From the NCBI GenBank assembly GCA_947485035.1, contig CANKQN010000016.1, positions 1 through 11,932 of the forward strand: 11,932 bases of DNA. Direction: 5' to 3'. The notes beneath the pieces are model-generated. The model searched no databases, was not told the DNA's origin, and saw nothing but the letters and a program-made list of their open reading frames with translations. A program made the position numbers and the translations under genes. Source of the DNA: Rickettsiales bacterium. Its GTDB lineage: Bacteria > Pseudomonadota > Alphaproteobacteria > Rickettsiales > Deianiraeaceae. Within the stretch, counting starts at the first letter, position 1; every line of letters starts with the position of its first letter. Below, in pieces: positions 6,079 to 11,932 of the stretch.

Positions 6079-8226
6079 ATGAAGTCTTTAACTATCGTTT
6101 TTGCAGTTGTGTTTTCTATTGCGTTTTCGTGCATGGCACAGGAAGCTTCTCTGAAAGCAAAAACAATTGATGGCAGTGGAATTTCTGGAAAAAACGGCAT
6201 AATTCACGCACAGGGCAATGTTGAAATGAAAAACGATGAAATTCAAATTAACAGTCAGGAAATTATAATTAACAAGACAACAAAGCAAATAACCCTACCC
6301 GTTCCTTCAAAAATTGTCTATTCAAGCCCAAAATCTGTAATGACCATATTCTCAAAGACTCTTGATGGTAATCCTGAAACGCAAAATATTTCCGGCACGG
6401 GAATTCAAACAATTTCGAAAATCATCTCATTTCAAGCCGGAAAATTGAACAATATTAGTCCCGTTGCAACATTTGAAAAAATCAAGTTTTCCACTTGTCA
6501 AATGTTTAAAATTGATTCAACAGACTCAAACAAAATTAAAGAATGTAGCATGCCGTGGAATGGATATGCTTCAAAGCTGGTGTATAATTCAGAAACAAAA
6601 CGCTTGAAGGCAAACAACTTTTTCATAAACCTACACGGCTTTCCAATATTCTACACACCATACCTTTCAATCAACACAAGCACCAAACAAGAAGGCTTAC
6701 AGCAATTTAATCTTGTGAATGTTGGCGGACAGCAAGGTTTAACATTTATGTATATTAAACCCGAAACAAAATATGGAAGCTTTATATTTAAACCCGAATT
6801 GTATTTAAGTCAGAACACCTCTGATTCTTCAATAAGAGCACACAACATTAAGGCTTCAAATGAATACAATGAAGATAATTTCAGTTCAAAAACAGATTTC
6901 AAAACAACGCTTTTGAAAACGAATACTCTAACAAACAGCGGTGTTGATAACGGTACAAAGGGCTTCAGATACTACCTCCTCAATGAAAATAAATATCACA
7001 ACGAAAATTCCTCTGCCAATATTAATGTTCAACTATCATCAGACAGATTCGTTATGCAGGTTTACGACATGAAGTATAATAACTATCTCACTTCAAACAT
7101 TAGTTATAATAATTACATCAATAATACTTCGCAAAATCGCTTTTATAGCCTTGATACTACATACTACAAAGCAATGACAGCAAACAACCAAGCCACAATC
7201 CCATCGCTAGTTTCCTCCGCACAATACAGCACAATGCTTTCAAAGCCAACTTCCACAATACAAGTTGCTGCAAAAAGCGAGATAATGAATTTTCGTCGAC
7301 CAATCGGCACAAGCGGTGTTCGTGCAATGACAGGACTTGAAACGATACGGTCTCTTAAATTTAAGGGGTTTGAATTTGAAGCAAAGCCAAGCGTAAATTT
7401 GTATAGCTACGCCTATAAAGACTCCGCAAGTTCACAAATCACCAATGCACAGCGTGCAGTTGCAGATATCAACACAACAATTTCGCAATCATTTTCGTAT
7501 AACATTAAAAATTATATCACACAAATTAAACCAATGATATTCCTTGATTATACAACAGAAAAAACACGAGGAAAAATTACAAACGAAGACAGTGCAACAA
7601 GTTTCATTACAGACAGCAACATTTTCACAACATCAAAATATAATGGTATAGACCTTGTCGATGAAGGACTGAAAGGTGCTTATGGGTTAAATATTCAGAT
7701 GCAAAATAAAGCAAACAGCAAGTTCAACTTTTTTGCAGGACAACGATACAACACCCAAAGCGGATTTTCAAATTATGTTGGCAGGGTTAACGCTTCGCTG
7801 AAAAAAGTGCAAATGACATCAAAATTCATCGTTAATAGTCAAAACAATCAAACGCTTATGTCAAATTCCAGCATATCAATTCAGCCTCTTCCATTAATAA
7901 CCGCAGGCGTTGGATACTTCTACCTTGATAAATCACTGCGAAACCAAATGGTAAGCACTTCAAACCAAACAATTGAAAACATTACATATTCTGGTTCGTT
8001 GAATTACAAAAATCACTCGCTATTTGCAAACATCGTTCAAAACCCACTGTTTTACAGTGGAACAACGGCAAAATCGCAGAATATAATCACGCAGGTTAGT
8101 GGTGGAATAGCATACAAAAGTGATTGTTTGAATTATAAACTTGGTGCACAAAATCAGCTATTCTTCAACGGAAGCAAGAATCTTAGCGTTACAAGTTTCA
8201 TATTTGAAATTAGTATGACCAGCTGA
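6079..8226 (+). CDS. lptD: LPS-assembly outer membrane protein LptD
   Basis: LptD is the outer-membrane beta-barrel that, with the lipoprotein LptE, inserts lipopolysaccharide into the outer leaflet. A Sec signal peptide is visible (MKSLTIVFAVVFSIAFSCMA, likely cut after A20). An OstA/LptA-like beta-jellyroll domain follows (about residues 25-130, including GIIHAQGNVEM). Next is the conserved hinge with C140 and C156, CSMPW...A, and the motif GFPIFYTPYL (187-196). The remainder is a barrel rich in Asn, Ser, Thr and Tyr. A C-terminal cysteine (C683 in SDCLNYKLG) could form the inter-domain disulfide, as in other LptD proteins. At 715 residues it is slightly short (784 in E. coli). The usual alphaproteobacterial neighbours (surA, pdxA, ksgA) are absent. 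Its presence implies the cell makes LPS or a related glycolipid. Confidence 0.9.
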   Translation: MKSLTIVFAVVFSIAFSCMAQEASLKAKTIDGSGISGKNGIIHAQGNVEMKNDEIQINSQEIIINKTTKQITLPVPSKIVYSSPKSVMTIFSKTLDGNPETQNISGTGIQTISKIISFQAGKLNNISPVATFEKIKFSTCQMFKIDSTDSNKIKECSMPWNGYASKLVYNSETKRLKANNFFINLHGFPIFYTPYLSINTSTKQEGLQQFNLVNVGGQQGLTFMYIKPETKYGSFIFKPELYLSQNTSDSSIRAHNIKASNEYNEDNFSSKTDFKTTLLKTNTLTNSGVDNGTKGFRYYLLNENKYHNENSSANINVQLSSDRFVMQVYDMKYNNYLTSNISYNNYINNTSQNRFYSLDTTYYKAMTANNQATIPSLVSSAQYSTMLSKPTSTIQVAAKSEIMNFRRPIGTSGVRAMTGLETIRSLKFKGFEFEAKPSVNLYSYAYKDSASSQITNAQRAVADINTTISQSFSYNIKNYITQIKPMIFLDYTTEKTRGKITNEDSATSFITDSNIFTTSKYNGIDLVDEGLKGAYGLNIQMQNKANSKFNFFAGQRYNTQSGFSNYVGRVNASLKKVQMTSKFIVNSQNNQTLMSNSSISIQPLPLITAGVGYFYLDKSLRNQMVSTSNQTIENITYSGSLNYKNHSLFANIVQNPLFYSGTTAKSQNIITQVSGGIAYKSDCLNYKLGAQNQLFFNGSKNLSVTSFIFEISMTS

Positions 8227-8347
8227 TATTTTGCCTAAAACTCACTTGAAAAATTATATATCTACATAATAACTCACGCAATATCCCCGTTTTAGAACTA
8301 CATTTCCGACATAAGAGCATAAGCATATCTGGAATTGCTAAATATAA

Positions 8348-8376
8348 TTGACACATAATACACTTGATTTTATAAC
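8348..8376 (+). promoter_or_regulatory. Near-consensus orphan promoter
   Basis: TTGACA (8348-8353), a 17-base spacer and TATAAC (8371-8376) match the sigma-70 consensus at 11 of 12 positions with ideal spacing. It is the best promoter by sequence in the window, yet the gene to its right, fabH, is on the opposite strand. Transcription would begin near 8383 and could give a non-coding RNA or an antisense transcript to fabH. Confidence 0.5.
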
Positions 8377-8414
8377 ATTTTTATATATTAAAAGTGGTAT
8401 GACAAATAGTAAAA

Positions 8415-8444
8415 ATTCTCGCACCAATTCATTATTCCGAGAAT
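8415..8444 (-). terminator. Inverted repeat with T run, possible leftward terminator
   Basis: ATTCTCG (8415-8421) and CGAGAAT (8438-8444) form a perfect 7-bp stem around a 16-base loop. On the minus strand the stem runs directly into five T (8415-8411). It could stop fabH transcription about 160 bases after the stop codon. On the plus strand it would fold near the start of any RNA made from the orphan promoter. Confidence 0.3.
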
Positions 8445-8607
8445 AACGCCTGTAGAAGTAAAACTTAATGCTATTAGCACTATGTTTTGTAAATAATAAT
8501 CAAAAGTAAATGCTATTCATTCAGAATCACAAGGACACTGTATAAGATAAATATGTGGGTGAAAGCTTATGTATTTATCAAAAACGAAGTTTCTTGACTT
8601 GTTGCTT

Positions 8608-9573
8608 CTAAGCAAATTTGAATACAATTCCGCCCCATGTTAATCCTCCGCCAAGGGCTTCAAGAATAACCAAATCGCCAATTTTGAACTTCGATTTTTC
8701 CTCCCACATTGCAAGTGGAATGGTTGCGGACGATGTGTTGGCGTGTTTGTGAATGGTTTTAATGAATTTTTCTTCTGGCATATCCATTTTTTTGGCAATG
8801 GCATCAAGAATTCGAATATTTGCTTGGTGTGGAACTATAAAGTCAATTTCTTCTTTTGTAATTCCAGATTTTGCAATCAGTTCGTTAATTGAAGAATACA
8901 TTTTGGAAACTGCGTGCTTAAAGACATCTTGCCCTTGCATGGTTAAAAGTCCGCTTCCACCTGCTGCAGCTTTTTGTGAAACGCCGCCTGTTGTTTGTAA
9001 AATATGAGTATTTGATTCCGAATGAAGCGATGCGGTTATTATACAATTTTGGGAAGTTTCGTCAAGTTCAACAATGCATGAACCGGCACCATCGCCAAAA
9101 AGAACGCAAGTTGTTCTGTCGGAAAAATCAAGAATGCGTGACATAGAATCTGCACCAATGACCAAAACAGATTTTGCAAAACCAGCGTTAATATGGGAAT
9201 AAGCATTCGCAATTCCATAGACAAACCCCGCACAAACGGCTTGAATATCAAATGCGAAGTTGCAGGTAATGCCTCTTTCTTTAAGTTTTCCTTGAACAAT
9301 ACAGGCGGTAGAGGGAAAAGTGAGGTCTGGCGTTGTTGTGGCAAGAATAATTGCATCAACGTGTGTTCTTCCACCCAACGAAACAAGTGCAGATTCAACT
9401 GCCATATCTGATGTCATTTGTCCTTCTTTAACAAAAAAGCGTTGAGTAATTCCCGTGCGTTGAACGATCCATTCATCGCTTGTTTCAACAAATTGGGACA
9501 TATCAGCATTCGTTAGTTTTCTTGTGGGAAGGTATCCGCCCCATGAATGAATTTTTATTCCGCTGTTTTTCAT
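8608..9573 (-). CDS. fabH: Beta-ketoacyl-ACP synthase III (FabH)
   Basis: FabH condenses acetyl-CoA (or another short acyl-CoA) with malonyl-ACP, the first step of type II fatty acid synthesis in the cytoplasm. The thiolase-fold catalytic triad is intact: C114 in QAVCAGF, H249 in VPHQANIRI and N279 in HANTSSATIPLA. Typical landmarks include TSDEWIVQRTGI (31-42), FGDGAGS (159-165) and the C-terminal GGGLTWGG. The length of 321 residues is normal. The usual HGNTS or YGNTS motif reads HANTS here, a mild change. In many alphaproteobacteria fabH follows plsX; here it is alone, with divergent tatC upstream. The start MKNSGIKIHSWGGYLP fits the family N-terminus. The upstream leader has no strong Shine-Dalgarno. 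The stop codon is TAG. Confidence 0.96.
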   Translation of the reverse strand: MKNSGIKIHSWGGYLPTRKLTNADMSQFVETSDEWIVQRTGITQRFFVKEGQMTSDMAVESALVSLGGRTHVDAIILATTTPDLTFPSTACIVQGKLKERGITCNFAFDIQAVCAGFVYGIANAYSHINAGFAKSVLVIGADSMSRILDFSDRTTCVLFGDGAGSCIVELDETSQNCIITASLHSESNTHILQTTGGVSQKAAAGGSGLLTMQGQDVFKHAVSKMYSSINELIAKSGITKEEIDFIVPHQANIRILDAIAKKMDMPEEKFIKTIHKHANTSSATIPLAMWEEKSKFKIGDLVILEALGGGLTWGGIVFKFA

Positions 9574-9583
9574 TTATATTTCA

Positions 9584-9638
9584 CGATATTTACTTGCTAT
9601 TTAGAAATGGCAATTTGATAAATACAAGAAAAATATCG
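9584..9638. repeat. Imperfect inverted repeat in the fabH-tatC divergent region
   Basis: CGATATTTACTTG (9584-9596) is the near-complement of CAAGAAAAATATCG (9625-9638). Eight outer base pairs (CGATATTT/AAATATCG) are perfect, and the inner part needs one extra base and tolerates one mismatch. The 28 bases between the arms are AT-rich. Placement between two divergent starts suggests a shared control element or a cruciform-forming site; the function is unproven. Confidence 0.35.
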
Positions 9639-9645
9639 CAGTGAG

Positions 9646-9651
9646 TATAAT
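9646..9651 (+). promoter_or_regulatory. TATAAT -10 box directly before tatC
   Basis: A perfect TATAAT ends six bases before the tatC ATG (9658), so the expected transcription start falls on or next to the A of the start codon. No good -35 exists at 16-18 bases (TTGATA at 9615-9620 is 25 bases away), and no Shine-Dalgarno lies in front of the ATG. Leaderless translation is possible; a promoter further upstream is the alternative. Confidence 0.35.
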
Positions 9652-9657
9652 TTAAAA

Positions 9658-10386
9658 ATGGAAGATAATCTTCACGCAAACGCATTGAATAAGGATTGGC
9701 TTGGTCATATTATTGATATAAAATCTTTAATAGTTAAGCTTTTGCTTTGTTTTATCGCCTCGTTTGCAATATGCTACTACTTCCACCCGCAAATTGTCAG
9801 TGAAATTAAAACACGGTTTTTACAAGGGCACGAGCTTCATTATTTCACGATTGAAGCTCCGTTTTTTTTAAGCATGAAGCTTTCATTTTTATGTAGCATT
9901 GTTCTTTTTATGCCATTTTTGGTGTTTTTTTCAGCCGGATATCTTCTGCCGATTTTTAAGAAAAAATCCCTCATAATCCTTTATTCCACATTCGCCATTG
10001 TTCTGTTTTTTATCGGGAATTTCCTCGGTTTTTTTTATATATCCCCCCTAGTTGTAAATTTTATGTTTCAAATGGCAGAACCGTCCATTTCGTTTTCGTT
10101 GAATGCAAGCTCATTTTTTAACACAATTTTCATGCTTTGCGTAATGTTTGGATTAGTTTTTGAAATTCCAATCATCATTTTCGCACTCCTGCAAACGCGG
10201 GTTATTTCCATTGAAAAAATGCGAAAATTTAGGAAACTCTACATTGTTTTAAGCTTCATTGTTGGAGCAATAATAACCCCGCCAGATGTCATTTCACAAA
10301 TAATTGTTGCCGTTTTGCTAATCGCACTGTTTGAAATTACACTGTTAATATTCTCGCTTTTTATCAAACAAAATGCAGAAGTATAA
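9658..10386 (+). CDS. tatC: Divergent Sec-independent translocase protein TatC
   Basis: TatC is the multi-spanning inner-membrane receptor for twin-arginine signal peptides, which moves folded proteins with TatA/TatB. Six membrane segments are visible (about 23-42, 70-93, 105-130, 155-177, 193-206, 212-235). The family core is present: TIEAPFFLSMKLSF, FGLVFEIPIIIF with E169, and IITPPDVISQ. The N-terminal signature HLxELRxR is reduced to HIIDIKSL (D20 and K22 in place of Glu and Arg). The glutamate after the second membrane segment (E103 in E. coli) appears to be F100 in the stretch LLPIFKKKS. The proline before the last conserved Glu is also missing (ALFE). The 242 residues are close to normal. 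No tatA or tatB is in the window. The gene overlaps truA by 14 bases, suggesting co-translation. Confidence 0.88.
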   Translation: MEDNLHANALNKDWLGHIIDIKSLIVKLLLCFIASFAICYYFHPQIVSEIKTRFLQGHELHYFTIEAPFFLSMKLSFLCSIVLFMPFLVFFSAGYLLPIFKKKSLIILYSTFAIVLFFIGNFLGFFYISPLVVNFMFQMAEPSISFSLNASSFFNTIFMLCVMFGLVFEIPIIIFALLQTRVISIEKMRKFRKLYIVLSFIVGAIITPPDVISQIIVAVLLIALFEITLLIFSLFIKQNAEV

Positions 10387-11122
10387 AGGTATTGTGGAAT
10401 ATGTTGGCACAAATTACTGCGGAATGCAAAGGCAAGAAAGCCTTGCAACAATTCAAGGAGCAATCGAAAAAGCACTAACTCAATTCACAAATGGGAAATC
10501 AACACAAATTGATTATTGCGGAAGAACGGACGCAGGCGTTCACGCTTTTGGTCAAGTAATTCATTTTGAAGTGGAGTCTTTGTTTTCAGAAGAAAAAGTT
10601 CTGCTTGGGATAAACTTTTTTTTGAACAAAAATCGTGAACAAGTTGCCTTAAAGTTCGTTGAAAAGGTTGATGACACCTTCCATTCTCGTTTTTCTTGCG
10701 TTGGAAGGTAATACAAATACTACATTTATAATTCCCGAATTAAAAGCCCAATTTTTGAAGGAAAAATGCATCATGTTGTTCCAAAAATTGATATTTTGAA
10801 AATGAGGGAGTCTGCAAAATATTTACTTGGCGAACACAATTTCACTTCATTTCGTGGAAAAAATTGCCAAGCGTTAAGCCCAATTCGCACGGTTGAATTT
10901 ATCAATATAACTCAAATTCAAGAAGATATTATCGAAATTCATGTTGGAGCAAGGTCGTTTCTTTACAGAATGGTTCGAAACATTACCGGTGCGTTAATTT
11001 ATGCCGGAATTGGGAAAATTCAACCTGAATTTGTGGGGGAAATTTTGGAAAAAAAGGATAGATCCGCCTTGCCGTACACCGCCCCCGCCTGTGGATTATA
11101 CTTTTTCAAAGCGAAGTATTAA
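10373..11122 (+). pseudogene. truA: tRNA pseudouridine(38-40) synthase truA, interrupted by an in-frame TAA
   Basis: TruA converts uridines 38-40 of the tRNA anticodon arm to pseudouridine. The first 112 codons (10373-10708) encode the N-terminal half with the catalytic aspartate D53 in CGRTDAGVHAFGQ and end at FHSRFSCVGR. A TAA follows at 10709-10711. Reading through without any frame change gives YKYYIYNSRIKSPIFEGKMH, then LGEHNFTSFRGKNCQ, SFLYRMVRNITGALIY and a normal end, APACGLYFFKAKY. Both halves are well conserved, nothing is missing, and the stop replaces a variable residue of the R-x-Y motif (often Glu, Lys, Thr or His). One base change (for example GAA to TAA) explains it. Neither half should work alone. 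It may be a very young pseudogene, a sequencing error, or a codon that is suppressed. An ATG at 10766 after GAAGGA could restart translation of the second half. Confidence 0.85.
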
Positions 11123-11132
11123 AAGTTTTTCC

Positions 11133-11160
11133 TTGAAATTTAATTCTTTGGTGATATTTT
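11133..11160 (+). promoter_or_regulatory. Possible efp promoter
   Basis: TTGAAA (11133-11138), a 16-base spacer and TATTTT (11155-11160) make a weak sigma-70 type promoter in the 58-base gap between truA and efp. Transcription would start near 11167. A GAGGA at 11161-11165 lies 15 bases before the efp ATG, which is far for a Shine-Dalgarno. Confidence 0.3.
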
Positions 11161-11180
11161 GAGGAAAATATTTATACTAT

Positions 11181-11741
11181 ATGCCAATTGCTAACGAATT
11201 AAAAATCGGAAATGTTGTGAAAGTCAACAACGGAAATTACAAAGTTGTAAAAACTGAACATGTAAAACCGGGAAAAGGCGGTGCGTTTATTCAAGCGGAA
11301 TTAAAAAACATTCAAACTGGTTCGAAATTGAACGAAAGGTTTAGGTCTGACGAAAATGTCGAAATAATCTTCGTTGAAACAAGAAAAGCATCACTTATGT
11401 ATGACGATGGCTCGTCCCTAATTCTCATGCTTTCCGATAACTTCGAACAAGTTCCTGTTGAATACGACATTGTTGGCGATGCAAGGGTTTTTCTGAACGA
11501 AGAAATGGAGTTAACCTTAGAAATGATTGGCGAACAAGTAATTAGTGTGCGTCTTCCATTGAAAGTTGAAGGAAGGGTTGAAACAACGGACGCTGCTATC
11601 AAAAACCAAACAGCAACGAACTCTTTCAAGCCTGCAATTTTGGAAAATGGCTTCAAGGTTTCCGTTCCGCCGTTCATCGAATCTGGTGAAATTATTATTA
11701 TTAACACGGAATCATTTGAATATGTTGAAAGGAAAAAATAA
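11181..11741 (+). CDS. efp: Translation elongation factor P
   Basis: EF-P binds ribosomes stalled at consecutive prolines, between the P and E sites, and stimulates peptide bond formation. The three beta-barrel domains are present. The loop HVKPGKGGAF carries the lysine K32, equivalent to E. coli K34, which is beta-lysylated by EpmA/EpmB in species that have those enzymes. Domain II contains KLNERFRSDENVE and LMYDDGSS. Domain III contains NSFKPAILENGFKVSVPPF and SGEIIIINTESFEYV. The 186 residues match the family. The sequence is closest in pattern to alphaproteobacterial EF-P (KTEHVKPGKGGAF, LKN..TG.KLNERFRS). The start at 11181 fits the usual N-terminus, although no Shine-Dalgarno sits at normal spacing. 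tyrS follows within about 20 bases, so the two are probably co-transcribed. Confidence 0.96.
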   Translation: MPIANELKIGNVVKVNNGNYKVVKTEHVKPGKGGAFIQAELKNIQTGSKLNERFRSDENVEIIFVETRKASLMYDDGSSLILMLSDNFEQVPVEYDIVGDARVFLNEEMELTLEMIGEQVISVRLPLKVEGRVETTDAAIKNQTATNSFKPAILENGFKVSVPPFIESGEIIIINTESFEYVERKK

Positions 11742-11760
11742 GCCTCAATTGGAAAAAGTT

Positions 11761-11932
11761 GTGGAGGAAAAATACGAGTGCCAATCCCCAGTTTTGAAAG
11801 AACTTGAATGGCGTGGTTTCATAAAGGATTGCTCGAATATCAAGGCTCTTGACGCTCTTTGCAAAAACGAAAAAATCACCATTTATTCAGGGTATGATTT
11901 AAGTGCAAACTCCCTTCATGTCGGCAATTTGA
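11761..11932 (+). CDS. tyrS: Tyrosyl-tRNA synthetase, N-terminal part (cut by window end)
   Basis: TyrS charges tRNA-Tyr with tyrosine. Only the N-terminal 57 residues are present. They include LKELEWRGFIKDCSNIKALD, the tyrosine-pocket motif IYSGYD, and the class I HIGH-type signature HVGN within SLHVGNL at the very edge of the window. GYD..A.SLHVGNL is typical of alphaproteobacterial TyrS. I prefer the GTG at 11761. It gives an N-terminus of family length (MEEKYECQSPVLKELEWRG) and has GGAA six bases upstream. An in-frame ATG at 11722 would overlap efp by 20 bases and add 13 residues, and a TTG at 11749 is also possible. The 3' end lies outside the window. Confidence 0.88.
   Translation, partial: MEEKYECQSPVLKELEWRGFIKDCSNIKALDALCKNEKITIYSGYDLSANSLHVGNL

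Larger units (their letters stand above)
8227..8607. other. 381-bp gene-free gap between the lptD and fabH 3' ends
   Basis: No convincing protein gene is present; stops are frequent in all frames. The longest thing noted with an ATG near the promoter is a 15-codon ORF at 8399-8446 (MTNSKNSRTNSLFRE), without a clear Shine-Dalgarno. The gap contains a near-consensus rightward promoter (8348-8376), an inverted repeat (8415-8444), a small hairpin TGCT-ATT-AGCA (8469-8479), and a weak hairpin just after fabH (AAGT/ACTT at 8587-8600, followed by five T on the minus strand). For a gap between two converging genes it is long, so it may hold a small RNA or the remains of a lost gene. Confidence 0.5.

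Noticed and set aside
8289..8300. GTTTTAGAACTA, resembling the start of a type II CRISPR repeat
   Set aside because: It occurs once, with no repeat-spacer array, no tracrRNA-like partner and no cas gene; a chance match in AT-rich DNA.
10709..10711. Genome-wide reassignment of TAA
   Set aside because: TAA ends typA, nuoE, tatC, efp and the AsmA-like gene at the expected family C-termini, and other stops (TGA for lptD, TAG for fabH) also behave normally.
10373..11122. Frameshift, or two separate genes, as the explanation for the split truA
   Set aside because: The two parts are in the same frame (10373 and 10766 differ by a multiple of three) and the bases between them translate to the expected conserved sequence, so only the stop codon interrupts it.

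Overview
The window is strongly AT-rich and densely packed with bacterial housekeeping genes. Several proteins look alphaproteobacterial. EF-P has the HVKPGKGGAF segment and the C-terminal VPPFIESGE stretch. NuoE ends in GSQEGRKSAE. TyrS carries GYD..A.SLHVGNL. LptD and an AsmA/YhdP-like protein show a Gram-negative outer membrane. Ribosome binding sites are weak almost everywhere. Genes that usually sit in conserved operons (nuoE, lptD, fabH, tatC) stand alone here. Low GC plus scattered operons suggests a reduced, possibly host-associated alphaproteobacterium; that lifestyle is an inference and no species is claimed.

Layout. Positions 8-2191 (+) encode an AsmA/DUF3971-like envelope protein that is probably cut by the left edge. 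A terminator-like hairpin follows, facing the convergent typA (2317-4158, -). Positions 4159-4776 form a small accessory-looking island. It holds a 92-residue glycine- and cysteine-rich peptide gene (4360-4638, -), a 34-codon hydrophobic ORF on the other strand (4270-4374), and two copies of a 15-bp sequence with a perfect TTGACA box, one upstream of typA and one upstream of the peptide gene. Next come nuoE (4777-5325, +), an unrecognised basic protein (5309-5974, -) and lptD (6079-8226, +). The last two diverge from an 18-bp inverted repeat that contains both -35 boxes. Positions 8227-8607 have no convincing gene but hold a near-consensus promoter. fabH (8608-9573, -) and tatC (9658-10386, +) diverge from an 84-bp region. 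tatC overlaps truA (10373-11122, +), which is broken by one in-frame TAA. efp (11181-11741) and the start of tyrS (from about 11761) close the window.

Functions. The envelope group is the AsmA-like protein (lipid or outer-membrane homeostasis), LptD (LPS insertion), TatC (export of folded proteins) and FabH (start of fatty acid synthesis, feeding phospholipid and lipid A). The translation group is TypA, TruA, EF-P and TyrS. NuoE belongs to respiratory complex I. There is no tRNA, rRNA, insertion sequence or CRISPR array.

Most worth a second look: the glycine-zipper/cysteine peptide and its promoter-like repeat, the nonsense codon in truA, a TatC that has lost its usual signal-peptide recognition residues, the orphan promoter in the 381-bp gap, and the back-to-back lptD promoter palindrome.
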